DNA from: Desulfosporosinus sp. | GTDB lineage: Bacteria > Bacillota > Desulfitobacteriia > Desulfitobacteriales > Desulfitobacteriaceae | Assembly: GCA_003513495.1 (NCBI GenBank) | Contig: DOPM01000019.1 | Location: 39,134-103,133, forward strand | DNA: 64,000 nucleotides | Direction: 5' to 3' | In this document: one piece after another, positions 43,590 through 52,926 of the stretch | Layout: each line of letters starts with the position of its first letter | Position numbering within the stretch: position 1 is the first letter of the stretch | Notes under the pieces: model-generated | What the model was told of the DNA's origin: nothing | The model's database searches: none | The model's input: only the letters and a program-made list of their open reading frames with translations | Program-made: the position numbers and the translations under genes

Positions 43590-45212
43590 TTATTTACCAG
43601 CTAACCTTAGTGTATCTACAAAAGGAGCGAGAAGATTTTGAAAGGTTCCTATTCCAAACCGAGAAACAAAATCATAAAACGATTCCTGAGGAAATCTACT
43701 ATTTTTATAGAACCTAATAAAGCATTCCAAAACCTCTTCAACCATTTCGGCTGGAATAGCCCCTTGGAGCGCAGTCGCAAAGCCAGCATTAATTCCGAGG
43801 CTTCCACCAATGGATAGTTCAAATTTCTCGACTGTTTGACCATTGAGCTTTCCTAATGTCCCCTTTAATCCGATGTCAGCAATTTGTAAATGTCCACAGG
43901 AATTAGGGCAACCAGTAACATGGATTCGGAGTGGCGTATCTACCTCGACCTTTTCAGCAAGGGTTTGTGACAATTTCAAAGCAAACGCTTTTGTTTCCAC
44001 TAAAGCTAAATTACAGAATTCCTTTCCACTACAAGAAACAGTGTATCCTACAAAGGGTTGCGGATTTGGGCTAAAACGTTTAATTACTTTTTCCTCGAGG
44101 AGTGCCTCGATCTTTTCAGTCGGTATATTAGCAAGGACCAGATTTTTCGTAGGACACACCCGAAGGGAACCATCTCCGTATCTATCCGCGCATTCTGCTA
44201 TTTCAATTAAATCTTCTGGAGTTAAACGACCAAGAGGTACCGATAGCCCCACATAGCTTAGCAAAGGTTGCTTTTGAGCATGAACGCCGTAATAATATCC
44301 TGCGTTCCAACCGCGAGTTAAGTCAATTCCTTCGGTTTCGAGGGGGCCAGTCAGCATAAGAAGCTCCGTCTCAAACTTCTCTCTTCCCCAATCCGCTACA
44401 AGAAATTTAAGCCTTGCATGTCGACGATTCTTTCTGTATCCATGATCTCTAAAAAGAGTTGCAACAGCAATTGAAACCTTTAACACTTCATGGGGATGTA
44501 CAAACAGATTCAACTTCTGGGCAATATGTGGTTTTGCGGATAAACCACCGCCAACATAAACATGAAATCCGTAAATCTCCCTTGTTCCATAGTTCTTCAT
44601 GGCCGGTGTAAATGCCAGATCATTGATTTGTGCATGCCCGGCATTATACATATTTGCCGAAATCGATAGTTTAAACTTCCGTGGAAGATTTGAAAACTCT
44701 CTGTTTCCCTGAAAGTATTCAGTAACCTCTTGTACGATTCCCCTCGTATCAATCGTTTCATTAGGGTCAATTCCAGCTAAAGGATTCCCTGTAACCGTTC
44801 GAGGACAATCTCCTTCGGCCCCGATCGTTTGCAATTGGACTTTATTCAAAATGTCCATAACGATAGGGATAGTTTCTATTGTAAGCCAATGAAACTGAAC
44901 CGCTTGACGAGTCGTTAAATCTAATCTTTCTCGACCATAGTCTTTTGCAATATTGGCTAAAACACGAGCTTGTTCTGAATTGATGACTCCACTAGGAATT
45001 TTTACTCTCATCAGAAAATATCCCGCCTCTCGCGGTTTTTGCACATTCACCCCAGCCCATTTTAAGAGAGTGCGCTCATTAGTATTTATAGCTTTAAATC
45101 CAGACTTTTTATATTCCGGAATTTTTTTAACGATATCTAAGCCATCGTTAACTAGCTTTACCTTTTCAAAATCATTCAGTTCCTCATAATTCTTTACCCA
45201 AAACTGGTTCAT
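43590..45212 (-). CDS. Ferredoxin-dependent sulfite/nitrite reductase (siroheme)
   Basis: A 540-aa siroheme and [4Fe-4S] enzyme of the NirA/Sir family. Two ferredoxin-like half domains alternate with reductase domains. The cluster and siroheme Cys are in SCSGKEFCNLAL and CPNSCGH, and TTRQAVQFHWL is typical. Family members reduce sulfite or nitrite. The AprBA-like genes right downstream favour sulfite. Single polypeptide length is normal. Confidence 0.85.
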   Translation of the reverse strand: MNQFWVKNYEELNDFEKVKLVNDGLDIVKKIPEYKKSGFKAINTNERTLLKWAGVNVQKPREAGYFLMRVKIPSGVINSEQARVLANIAKDYGRERLDLTTRQAVQFHWLTIETIPIVMDILNKVQLQTIGAEGDCPRTVTGNPLAGIDPNETIDTRGIVQEVTEYFQGNREFSNLPRKFKLSISANMYNAGHAQINDLAFTPAMKNYGTREIYGFHVYVGGGLSAKPHIAQKLNLFVHPHEVLKVSIAVATLFRDHGYRKNRRHARLKFLVADWGREKFETELLMLTGPLETEGIDLTRGWNAGYYYGVHAQKQPLLSYVGLSVPLGRLTPEDLIEIAECADRYGDGSLRVCPTKNLVLANIPTEKIEALLEEKVIKRFSPNPQPFVGYTVSCSGKEFCNLALVETKAFALKLSQTLAEKVEVDTPLRIHVTGCPNSCGHLQIADIGLKGTLGKLNGQTVEKFELSIGGSLGINAGFATALQGAIPAEMVEEVLECFIRFYKNSRFPQESFYDFVSRFGIGTFQNLLAPFVDTLRLAGK

Positions 45213-45344
45213 ATGATTACCCCCTATTCATAGCGAATTACTAGGTTTTAGCTATATGTTATAGACTACTATATAATAAGGTTTTGTGCCAGTCCCAATA
45301 TATAGAAGTATTTTAATCCAAATACGAAATTCAATATGTGGTTT

Positions 45345-45376
45345 AACAAAAAGAGGGATGCTCATGTGAGCAACCC
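45345..45376 (-). terminator. Terminator of the small LysM gene
   Basis: GGG-T/A-TGCTCA stem with a 2-base loop, followed on the minus strand by CTCTTTTTG, 47 bases after the stop. Confidence 0.6.
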
Positions 45377-45422
45377 TGAAGACTTCAGATTTAATTTTTC
45401 TTTCTTCTATAATATAGAATTT

Positions 45423-45578
45423 CTAATGTTTAATTTTTATTTTCTGACCGATATAAATCAGATTTGGGTTCTTTATTGAAGGATTAATGTGAAGCAAATG
45501 ATGAACGGATGTGTGGTGATGATGAGCTATTTTCCAAAGGGTATCCCCTCGCTTTACGGTATGAAACATCATATGCAT
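45423..45578 (-). CDS. Single-domain LysM protein
   Basis: A 51-aa protein made almost wholly of one LysM motif (HTVKRGDTLWKIAHHH, then INPSIKNPNLIYIGQKIKI). It has no signal peptide, so it may act inside the mother cell or on the spore. There is a His cluster in the first loop. ATG is preceded by GGGAG at good spacing and the gene ends in TAG. It follows the M14/LysM peptidase gene, whose own LysM domain is similar. Confidence 0.75.
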   Translation of the reverse strand: MHMMFHTVKRGDTLWKIAHHHHTSVHHLLHINPSIKNPNLIYIGQKIKIKH

Positions 45579-45666
45579 TGTCAGCACTCCCTTTACCAAT
45601 TTAATCCATAATATTTATTCTTTGATTAAGAAGTGCAAGGCCACATAAAAATCTCAAGAAATCTAA

Positions 45667-46722
45667 TCAAACATCCAATCCTACTAAAAAAATACCGATA
45701 GTTTTACCCCATATGTCCCAAAACTGTTTAACTGGAAGTGGGTTTGTTCCACGTCCACATTCCACCGTGAATCCCGGGCGTCTCCATTCTTGAATAAACC
45801 AGTCCTTGTACCCGGCATCACTCTCGACGTATCGAATAGATTTGTAGCCGCTTACTTCCACGAATCTTTGTACAATACGAATTGATTCGTCTGGTTCTAA
45901 CCCTCTGTAACCCCAATAGATTTCCTGACCTTGTGTATGAAAAGCAATCACCAAACGAAAATTGTGAGAACGAGTAAAATTGGCCATTGCTCTTGATTCC
46001 GGTTCTGAGAGGGGTGACGGGCCTGGATAGTCGCGAGGAGCTGGGGCCAAACCTGAGCGCCTGGCTACTTCTACTTCCCATCTAGCTGGGAACTGATCAT
46101 TCAAGTCAACACCTCGGAGATTAGCCTTCCATCCCCTAAAGTCTCTTAAGCCACGGTTTATCCTCATGACTGTATCATAAAGTGGATCAGTGGGCTGAAT
46201 GCCATTTTGCACAAGTTCAACCCCATCCGGATTGACCATCGGGACAATCCATAAAGATGTTCGCTCAAAGAGATTCTTTACATTAAAATGTCCGATATAT
46301 TTTCCATCTCGATAAGCTTTAGCATAAACCTCTAGAAACTTCATTAATAGAAGAGTTGTTATCCATTCATTGGCATGGAACGATCCGTTATAATGAACTT
46401 TCTTAATACCTTTACCAATCTGAACTGCAGGAATAGAACGCCCTGACACGGACTTTCCAATAGTACTTACTTTAATGAAAGGATAAACCGTTGACAGAGC
46501 ATCTAAATCAGACATCATTTTATTATAGTCATAGTTCTCTTGAGGGACTACAATGGTCTTACTTAAACTAGGAACGTGTATTGCCTGCCCTGGTATTATT
46601 AGAGACGGATTCTTAATATCAGGATTAGCTGCCAGCAGCACATTTACAGTTAGTCCATACTTCTTAGCAATAAGAAATAGAGTTTCTCCCCGCTGTACAA
46701 TATGCCTAATCATCGGGCTCAT
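45667..46722 (-). CDS. LysM-M14 family peptidase (gamma-D-glutamyl-diamino acid endopeptidase type)
   Basis: A 351-aa protein with an N-terminal LysM domain (residues 5-50, HIVQRGETLFLIAKKYG) and an M14 zinc carboxypeptidase domain. Zinc ligands lie in SFHANEW (HxxE) and in AFHTQGQEI; the catalytic Glu is in TVECGRG. Proteins of this layout cleave peptidoglycan stem peptides and in Bacillus are sporulation endopeptidases. There is no signal peptide, consistent with action in the mother cell. GGAGGAGGG precedes ATG 46722. Confidence 0.85.
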   Translation of the reverse strand: MSPMIRHIVQRGETLFLIAKKYGLTVNVLLAANPDIKNPSLIIPGQAIHVPSLSKTIVVPQENYDYNKMMSDLDALSTVYPFIKVSTIGKSVSGRSIPAVQIGKGIKKVHYNGSFHANEWITTLLLMKFLEVYAKAYRDGKYIGHFNVKNLFERTSLWIVPMVNPDGVELVQNGIQPTDPLYDTVMRINRGLRDFRGWKANLRGVDLNDQFPARWEVEVARRSGLAPAPRDYPGPSPLSEPESRAMANFTRSHNFRLVIAFHTQGQEIYWGYRGLEPDESIRIVQRFVEVSGYKSIRYVESDAGYKDWFIQEWRRPGFTVECGRGTNPLPVKQFWDIWGKTIGIFLVGLDV

Positions 46723-46776
46723 ATAAAACACCCTCCTCCATAGCTATCTTATTCACGTTTATAAATAAGAATTACC

Positions 46777-46810
46777 AAAAGCGACTAAGGATTATCCTCA
46801 GCCGCTTTTA
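46777..46810 (-). terminator. Terminator of the phosphonate-type ABC operon
   Basis: Hairpin AAAAGCGACTAAGGA...TCCTCAGCCGCTTTT, 60 bases after the permease gene; near-copy of that at 41449-41483. Confidence 0.7.
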
Positions 46811-46868
46811 GGTAAATTACTTATGGTCTTTACACTTCACACATAACAAATGTTGAACGGAAGTGAAG

Positions 46869-47726
46869 TTATGAAGTCGGAGTTCGGCAGGGTACACCTT
46901 TTTGATCCAATACTCGTGTTCTTAAATATTGCCCGATAAGCTCAACGAGAACCACTAAAAGAAATATTGTAATAATCAAAGTTGAAACTTCCTGATACAT
47001 AAAGAGTTTCATGCTAATCATGAGCTGGGTTCCGATGCCTCCCGCTCCCACAAATCCCAGTAACGTAGCGGATCGCATATTACACTCCCAACGAAACACA
47101 GTATAGGAAAGGAAAACGGGCAATGTTAAGGGGATTCTCGTCATAACCAAGATCTTCAGATCATCCATGCCTCCCACACGGGACATTTCCACAAGTCTTT
47201 GGTCAACAGATTCGAACATTTCAGCATATAATTTGCCGAGAATTCCTGTGCCATGAGCCATTAGCGCTAGAACCCCGGGAAAGGGGCCCAGCCCAACCGC
47301 CACAACAAAAATAAGAGCCCACATCAATTCTGGAACACCTCGAAGCAAAGCTAAAACACCACGGGATAAATAATATAGACCCCAACGCCAAGACCATAAA
47401 GCGCTTCCATAAACCCTTCTTGAATATTCTTCCCCCCGGGGCCTCATGGCAAAAAGCGAGAGCGGTAAAGCGAAAAAAATGGCCAAGACTGTAGCGACTA
47501 TGGAAATTTCGACGGTTTCTAATAGTAATTCGAAAACAGTATGCAAAAAGACAGGACTGGTCTCTGGAGGCCATAAACCACCTGTAAAACGAGTCATGGC
47601 CTTAATATTCCCGGGATCTAAAAATTCACTGGGAGAAAAATTTGTATCAATTCCGCTGATAATCACAATTCCCAGGATGACTACCGTAATGACCCAATTA
47701 AGGATGCTGGATTTCTCGTGCTTCAT
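46869..47726 (-). CDS. phnE: Phosphonate/phosphite-type ABC permease
   Basis: A 285-aa permease with about six membrane helices and the binding-protein-dependent EAA region (EMFESVDQRLVEMSRVGG). The family is PhnE/PtxC. It overlaps the ATPase gene by 4 bases and is last in a D-C-E order operon. No phosphonate-degrading gene is adjacent, so the substrate among phosphonate, phosphite or related oxyanions is undecided. Confidence 0.85.
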   Translation of the reverse strand: MKHEKSSILNWVITVVILGIVIISGIDTNFSPSEFLDPGNIKAMTRFTGGLWPPETSPVFLHTVFELLLETVEISIVATVLAIFFALPLSLFAMRPRGEEYSRRVYGSALWSWRWGLYYLSRGVLALLRGVPELMWALIFVVAVGLGPFPGVLALMAHGTGILGKLYAEMFESVDQRLVEMSRVGGMDDLKILVMTRIPLTLPVFLSYTVFRWECNMRSATLLGFVGAGGIGTQLMISMKLFMYQEVSTLIITIFLLVVLVELIGQYLRTRVLDQKGVPCRTPTS

Positions 47727-48493
47727 ACGACCTTTACCCCCCTCTCGGGGAAATTTCCCATTAGCTTTTTACTGACGTCACTTTTACAATAGTCCTCGGG
47801 AGATCCGTTGAAGGCTATGGTACCATGATCAAAAGCTAATATTTTAGAACAATACTTAAGAGCACTATCAATTTGGTGCAAACTAAGAAGTATTGTTTTT
47901 CCTTGCTTATTAAGGGATTGAAATAGTTGTAGGATAAGTTCAGCAGTTGCAGGGTCTACTGAAGCTATAGGTTCATCTGCCAAAATCAGTTCCGCACCTG
48001 AATAAATAGCTCGGGCAACAGCAACACGTTGTTGTTGTCCACCTGAGAGTTCTTGGCATCTCTCATAGAGCTTATCTTCAATACCGAGGGTGGTTAGGAT
48101 CTCTTCAATCTCGGATTCCTCTTTTGCGGTAAGGCGAAAGGTTCCTCGAACCACTGAAGCGAAGGACATTTTACCAGCCTTTCCCATGAAAACGTTTCTT
48201 GCCACATCCAAGGAGGGAATAACATTAAAGTTTTGATATACCGTAGCAATCTTGCCTCGCAAGGTCTGAAGCTGTTGGCGATTTAAATGGCTCATAGTTT
48301 GACCCAGGATCGTTAGATTCCCTTCACTAGGGAAAATAGCCCCGCAAAGCAAGCGAAGTAAGGTTGATTTACCTGCACCACTGGGGCCGACGATACCTAT
48401 GATTTCTCCTTTGCTTACGGAAAAGGAAGCATTGTGAAGTCCTTGTCCGTTAGGGTAAACTTTCGAAAGTCCTTCTGCGAGAATGATATCCAT
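47723..48493 (-). CDS. phnC: Phosphonate/phosphite-type ABC ATPase
   Basis: A 256-aa ATPase with GPSGAGKSTLLR (Walker A), LSGGQQQRVAVARA (signature) and LILADEPIASVDP (Walker B), closest to PhnC. Start ATG 48493 follows GGAGG; the frame is open to 48538 without a site. It lies 53 bases after the binding-protein gene. Confidence 0.88.
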   Translation of the reverse strand: MDIILAEGLSKVYPNGQGLHNASFSVSKGEIIGIVGPSGAGKSTLLRLLCGAIFPSEGNLTILGQTMSHLNRQQLQTLRGKIATVYQNFNVIPSLDVARNVFMGKAGKMSFASVVRGTFRLTAKEESEIEEILTTLGIEDKLYERCQELSGGQQQRVAVARAIYSGAELILADEPIASVDPATAELILQLFQSLNKQGKTILLSLHQIDSALKYCSKILAFDHGTIAFNGSPEDYCKSDVSKKLMGNFPERGVKVV

Positions 48494-48546
48494 AATAGCC
48501 TCCATAATATAAGTTGGCAGGAATGAGGTTCCTGCCAAGCTGGTTC

Positions 48547-49440
48547 TTATTTGTTAGGGTTAATTAGGCCGAGTCGATTCGCTTCTTTTTCTATTTCAGT
48601 GTAATTTGCTTCAGTTACTCGGGTAAAACTCTTAGCTCTCATTAGGGTAAGGAGTCCGGGATCATTCATTTCAAGAAAGGAATTGATGATTTTTTCTTCG
48701 AGAGATTTATCTAGGCTATCTCGAACAACCCATGGATATCCCTCGACAAGATGTTTATCAATGATTCGAATCTTACTGGAGTCGACGGTTTTATTAGTAA
48801 TAAGTCGGTTCAAGATACGGCCTTCGATTCCCCCTGCATCCACCGTCCCATTCTGAACCGCTTGAGCTGTCGCATCATGGCCACCGGAGTATAGGATATT
48901 CTCTAGATCATTTGGTACTTTGATCCCTGCTTCATCAAGCATGAAGCGAGGATACAAGGAGCCAGAGGTTGAGCTAATATCTCCAAACGCAAAGACTTTA
49001 CCTTTGAGGTCAGCTGTGGATTGAACTGGGCTGTCTGCGGGAACGATAATTAAACTATAGTATTTTGAGGTTTGTGTCTCCTCATCGATTTCCGTTACAA
49101 TTGGATGGATATTAGCTCTTTGTTTTGCCTGCGCATAAGTAAGACCACCAAAGTATGCTAGATCGAGTTTATCATTTGCCATCGCTTCTACGACTCCTGC
49201 ATAATCGGAGGCAACGAAGAGTTCAACAGGCATGTCCAATGTGTCAGATAAGAATTGACGAAAAGGCTCATACTGCGCTTTAATCTTATCTGGAGCTTGA
49301 TTAGGCACAAGTCCAACTCGCAAGGGCGGCTGGTTTGTTTCTTTAGTCCCTTGTGACTGGCTCGGGCTTTGGCCGCAACCACCTATAAGGAGAGTGAAGG
49401 ATAAAAGAACTGAAACTATGAGTGCGATCTTTTTCTTCAT
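48547..49440 (-). CDS. phnD: PhnD-like substrate-binding lipoprotein
   Basis: A 297-aa lipoprotein with lipobox LLIGGCGQ (Cys about residue 22). The mature part is of the phosphate/phosphite/phosphonate-binding family (PPLRVGLVPNQAPDKIK, LAYFGGLTYAQAKQR, GDISSTSGSLYPRFML). It delivers substrate to the PhnE permease. A strong promoter with palindromic elements precedes it. Confidence 0.88.
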   Translation of the reverse strand: MKKKIALIVSVLLSFTLLIGGCGQSPSQSQGTKETNQPPLRVGLVPNQAPDKIKAQYEPFRQFLSDTLDMPVELFVASDYAGVVEAMANDKLDLAYFGGLTYAQAKQRANIHPIVTEIDEETQTSKYYSLIIVPADSPVQSTADLKGKVFAFGDISSTSGSLYPRFMLDEAGIKVPNDLENILYSGGHDATAQAVQNGTVDAGGIEGRILNRLITNKTVDSSKIRIIDKHLVEGYPWVVRDSLDKSLEEKIINSFLEMNDPGLLTLMRAKSFTRVTEANYTEIEKEANRLGLINPNK

Positions 49441-49477
49441 TGATAGTCACCTTTTTCTTGTATATTTCGACAAGAAA

Positions 49478-49507
49478 ATTATATAACTAACTATAAATAC
49501 GTGTCAA
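49478..49507 (-). promoter_or_regulatory. Sigma-A promoter of the phn-type operon
   Basis: TTGACA, 18 bases and TATAAT, both perfect hexamers, about 40 bases before phnD. The spacer contains AGTTAGTTAT, which echoes the palindrome next to it. Confidence 0.85.
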
Positions 49508-49522
49508 TAACTAATTAGTTAT
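49507..49522. promoter_or_regulatory. Operator-like palindrome
   Basis: Perfect 16-base palindrome ATAACTAATTAGTTAT touching the -35 hexamer. A related half site is in the promoter spacer. The arrangement fits a repressor such as a MarR or GntR protein; the regulator is not identified. Confidence 0.55.
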
Positions 49523-49545
49523 CTTCCTTCAATTTGTCGTAAGGA

Positions 49546-50223
49546 TTAGCACAAAATAGTACAATTCTTACCACTTTGTTTAGCCCTTAAGAGTGCTTGG
49601 TCGGAAGCCACAATAAGATCATGAATAGTCTCGCCATCTTCCGGATAACTTGAAACCCCTAAGGAAATCGTAATTTGTGGGTATGAGCCGTTATCAAGCT
49701 CACTAATTTTGGAACGGATCGTTTCGGCCATCTTCCAAGAGTTTGCTTTATTGCAGTCCCTTAAAAGTAAAACTATTTCTTCTCCACCATATCTGTATAC
49801 TCGATCGGTTGTACGAACACTAGCCTGAATTGCTTGTCCAACTTTAACCAGTACGCTATCTCCAACATCGTGACCAAACCTATTATTAAAATCTCGAAAA
49901 TTGTCAATATCAATAAATATTAATGCGTATGAACCATTATGTTCCAAGTTTTTTATATCCTCATCAAAAGCTCTTCGATTAAGTACTCCGGTTAGATTAT
50001 CGGTCTTAAGCTTCACTCTTAGTTGCTTATTTATTTTAGTGAGTTTATCGAGTCTCCGAGAGAACAGTTCCGCTACTAAGAAATTTATTAATCCGAAAAC
50101 TATACCTAGTACCAAGCATTTAGCCACGAAATTGTTAAAGAAGGGTACCACCATGAAGTGCGTAAGTGCTGAATGCATAATTGAGATAATAACCATAGCA
50201 AAAAACAACCAAACTCTGATCAT
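49546..50223 (-). CDS. Membrane diguanylate cyclase (GGDEF)
   Basis: A 225-aa protein with two membrane helices in the first 55 residues and a GGDEF domain (about 70-225). The active-site motif is GGEEI in VYRYGGEEIVLLL, and DNLTGVLNRRAF and DIDNFRDFNNRFGHDVGD are conserved. It should make cyclic di-GMP. There is no sensory domain beyond the membrane part, so the signal may be membrane-borne. It is a single gene. Confidence 0.88.
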   Translation of the reverse strand: MIRVWLFFAMVIISIMHSALTHFMVVPFFNNFVAKCLVLGIVFGLINFLVAELFSRRLDKLTKINKQLRVKLKTDNLTGVLNRRAFDEDIKNLEHNGSYALIFIDIDNFRDFNNRFGHDVGDSVLVKVGQAIQASVRTTDRVYRYGGEEIVLLLRDCNKANSWKMAETIRSKISELDNGSYPQITISLGVSSYPEDGETIHDLIVASDQALLRAKQSGKNCTILC

Positions 50224-50455
50224 AATTCCAACTCCCTTTATCCAGTCTTTAAGACCCTACTTCTTGTAAGTGGGGGGCCTTAGTAAACTTCGTGGAGTAG
50301 AGTAACGTACCTCAGCGCAATAGTATTCGTTACAGGCTGGGCTTTCGGTGAAACCTCCACATCAACTACAAATGGTACCACTGACTAAATAAAAAGTATA
50401 CAGTTATTTATAGATCGAACCAAGCGTTTTTGCTTCGTAATAAGTAAACAATAAC

Positions 50456-51133
50456 CTATAATCGTAATTGAAAAGGAAACTTCTTTCTAAATGAATCATT
50501 GTGCCGATACTTGATGAAGTCTTCCGAATTTATCACAAATTCTCTCTCTTCTTCGCTGTCTAAGTGTTTTATAATTACTTTCATTCCTGTTTGTATCCGT
50601 TCAATTGGAAGATCTCGGCCTCTTACAGAAAAACCCAATTCATGACTATTATCTTCATAGAGTCTACTACCACCCGAACTATAACCAGCGCCCATAGAAT
50701 CTACAACATTTATACTTATGTGATCCTCAAAATACTCATTGTATTTTTCAGACTCATTATATTCTGTCGAGTCATTGATGTGGTGTGTGAACTCACATTT
50801 GCCAAAAAGGGCCGTCGTATAGCGTTTATTGTCTATTTCATAAGGGCTGCTATATAAATACATTATTCTCCAATATGGCATTACCAACGATTTCGGAAGC
50901 GCTGAAAGCAATTTATATTTGAACTTTTCAGTTTCATTAGTATCAAGAATGGGTGCTTTACGTTCAAAGTTATAAAGCACCAAACTGTTCAGATGAATAC
51001 TTACATCATCAAATTCAACTGTTTTGTTAATTTTCGCTTCTTTACCTACTACGGAATGCTTAGTTATAAAATATAAGGTGAATCCGAGCCATATTACAAA
51101 CAATACCGTTAAAACACTGATTACTCTTTTCAA
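50456..51133 (-). CDS. Membrane-anchored hypothetical protein
   Basis: A 225-aa protein with one N-terminal membrane anchor (VISVLTVLFVIWLGFTLYFIT) and an exported, charged, Tyr-rich domain. No family recognised. Alone between a diguanylate cyclase and MocR; the 225-base gaps on both sides hold no other gene. Confidence 0.6.
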   Translation of the reverse strand: MKRVISVLTVLFVIWLGFTLYFITKHSVVGKEAKINKTVEFDDVSIHLNSLVLYNFERKAPILDTNETEKFKYKLLSALPKSLVMPYWRIMYLYSSPYEIDNKRYTTALFGKCEFTHHINDSTEYNESEKYNEYFEDHISINVVDSMGAGYSSGGSRLYEDNSHELGFSVRGRDLPIERIQTGMKVIIKHLDSEEEREFVINSEDFIKYRHNDSFRKKFPFQLRL

Positions 51134-51358
51134 TTAATTCATCCTTCCTCCAAGTCTTATCGGTCTGGTTACGTTGGTTCTTATATGCTGACCTAATCAT
51201 CTCATAATTGTTCTGCAGAATATGGGGAAACCTGTATCTCTTTATTGGAAAAAGGTCCCCTACTTTTTATAGTAAGAGACCTCACTGTTATACAACCTCT
51301 TGATACCTTAGACTACCCATCATGCTGGCAATGAACAAACAGTCTGGTTAGTGGTTAG

Positions 51359-52870
51359 TTAAATAATCGGCCATATGGAACAGGATTGTTCATCGCTATC
51401 TATAGTCTTTTTTGATATTTGTATCAAGGTTTTAGACAAACGCTGTACACTTTCTAGCAAAACTGCTTCATTGTGAGTCGTAAAACAAAGGCGAAACTCT
51501 TTGTCATGAGTGGGTACTGTATGGAAAGCTTCACCAGGCACAAAGGAAATTCGGTTCTTTGCAGCTTCTTGTAGGAGCCGCTGGGAAGTGACTGCTTGTT
51601 TTAATTTACACCAAAAGAAAAAACCTCCCTGGGGTAAGTTAAACTCAATTTGGTGTGCACATAAACGCTGGAGAGCTTTTGCCATTGTATCTCGGCGTTT
51701 TTTATATTCCCTACGCACCGTGGTCAAATGTTGAGGAAGCATCCCTTCGTTTAAGAACATGGTCACAAGCCATTGGGCTATGTTATTTGAATGTAGATCA
51801 ACGAATTGTTTTTCAAGGGCAAGCCGATTAATTAAAATCGGCGGACCTACAAGATAGCCTGTACGTAAACCAGGGAAGAGAATTTTAGAGAACGTCCCCA
51901 GATAAACCACTCCCCCGTAGGAATCTAAAGCTTTAAGAGCCTGCGGGGGCTGTTCGCCATAACACAAATCGCTATAGGGATCATCTTCTACAATAACCAG
52001 TCGATGACGTTTGGCAAGTTTAATCAAATCCTGGCGATCATGTTCTGATAAAACTCTGCCGGTGGGGTTTTGATAAGTAGGTATCATATATAATAATTTT
52101 GGCCGGTAGCGTATGAGAAAGTCCTCCAACAGCTCCAGAGATAATTTTTCAGAGTAAGGCAGGCTTAATACCCTAGCACCTGCAGCCTGAAAAACTTGAA
52201 TAGCTCCGATAAACGTCGGTGCTTCCATCACAACATAGTCGCCAGGCTCTAGTATTACTTTGCTTAATAAATATAAGCCTTGTTGAGATCCTGTAAGAGT
52301 GAGTATGTTCTCCGTCGAAGTGGGTATGCCCTTCTCGCTTAACATTACGGCGATTGCTTTTCTCAACGGAGTATAACCTTCTGTAGGAATATGTCCAAAA
52401 TGGGCAGGGTCAGTCTTGCCAATATTGCGGTTAAACAGCTCTGTAAAGGTTTCCATAGGATAAAGGGCCGGATCAGGCATACCTGCTGCCAGAGATATAG
52501 TTCCTGGCGCAGGAGTCGAAACGAGATCCCTTAAGATTGATGTTATGGGATTTTGTGGATAGGCAGTAAACAGTTGAGGCCAGGGAACTTCGGATAATGA
52601 CTCAACTTCACGTGCTTGCGCTACATATGTACCGCTGCCCACTTTTGTCCATACCAACCCCTGCTGTTCTAAGTGGCGATATGCATTGATAGCCGTAGTG
52701 CGGCTTACAGCGAATAGTTCAGCTAATTCCCGCTCAGGGGGAAGTTTCGTACCCGGCTGCAGGATTTGTCTTCTAATTTTATCAGCAATGAGTATGGCAA
52801 TTTGCATATAGAGAGGTTGCTTATCCGAGGAATCCAGTTCCGAGCTATTTAAATGTTTGGATATGTCCAT
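51359..52870 (-). CDS. MocR-type regulator (GntR HTH plus aminotransferase fold)
   Basis: A 503-aa protein with an N-terminal GntR winged helix (about 15-85, LPPERELAELFAVSRTTAINAYR) and a fold-type I aminotransferase domain. The PLP Lys lies in YLGTFSKILFPGLRTG, and EDDPYSDLCY and YMIPTYQNPTG are conserved. It is divergent from azlCD with a palindrome between, so it probably senses an amino acid or PLP adduct and controls the exporter and itself. Confidence 0.88.
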   Translation of the reverse strand: MDISKHLNSSELDSSDKQPLYMQIAILIADKIRRQILQPGTKLPPERELAELFAVSRTTAINAYRHLEQQGLVWTKVGSGTYVAQAREVESLSEVPWPQLFTAYPQNPITSILRDLVSTPAPGTISLAAGMPDPALYPMETFTELFNRNIGKTDPAHFGHIPTEGYTPLRKAIAVMLSEKGIPTSTENILTLTGSQQGLYLLSKVILEPGDYVVMEAPTFIGAIQVFQAAGARVLSLPYSEKLSLELLEDFLIRYRPKLLYMIPTYQNPTGRVLSEHDRQDLIKLAKRHRLVIVEDDPYSDLCYGEQPPQALKALDSYGGVVYLGTFSKILFPGLRTGYLVGPPILINRLALEKQFVDLHSNNIAQWLVTMFLNEGMLPQHLTTVRREYKKRRDTMAKALQRLCAHQIEFNLPQGGFFFWCKLKQAVTSQRLLQEAAKNRISFVPGEAFHTVPTHDKEFRLCFTTHNEAVLLESVQRLSKTLIQISKKTIDSDEQSCSIWPII

Positions 52871-52890
52871 TTGGCATTTCTCCTTAATTA

Positions 52891-52926
52891 ATATCCAATT
52901 ATGATTATATATTGGTAATTGGATAT
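52891..52926. promoter_or_regulatory. Palindromic operator in the mocR-azlC intergenic region
   Basis: Two perfect 11-base arms, ATATCCAATTA and TAATTGGATAT, separated by 14 bases. On the minus strand they overlap the mocR promoter. Confidence 0.7.
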
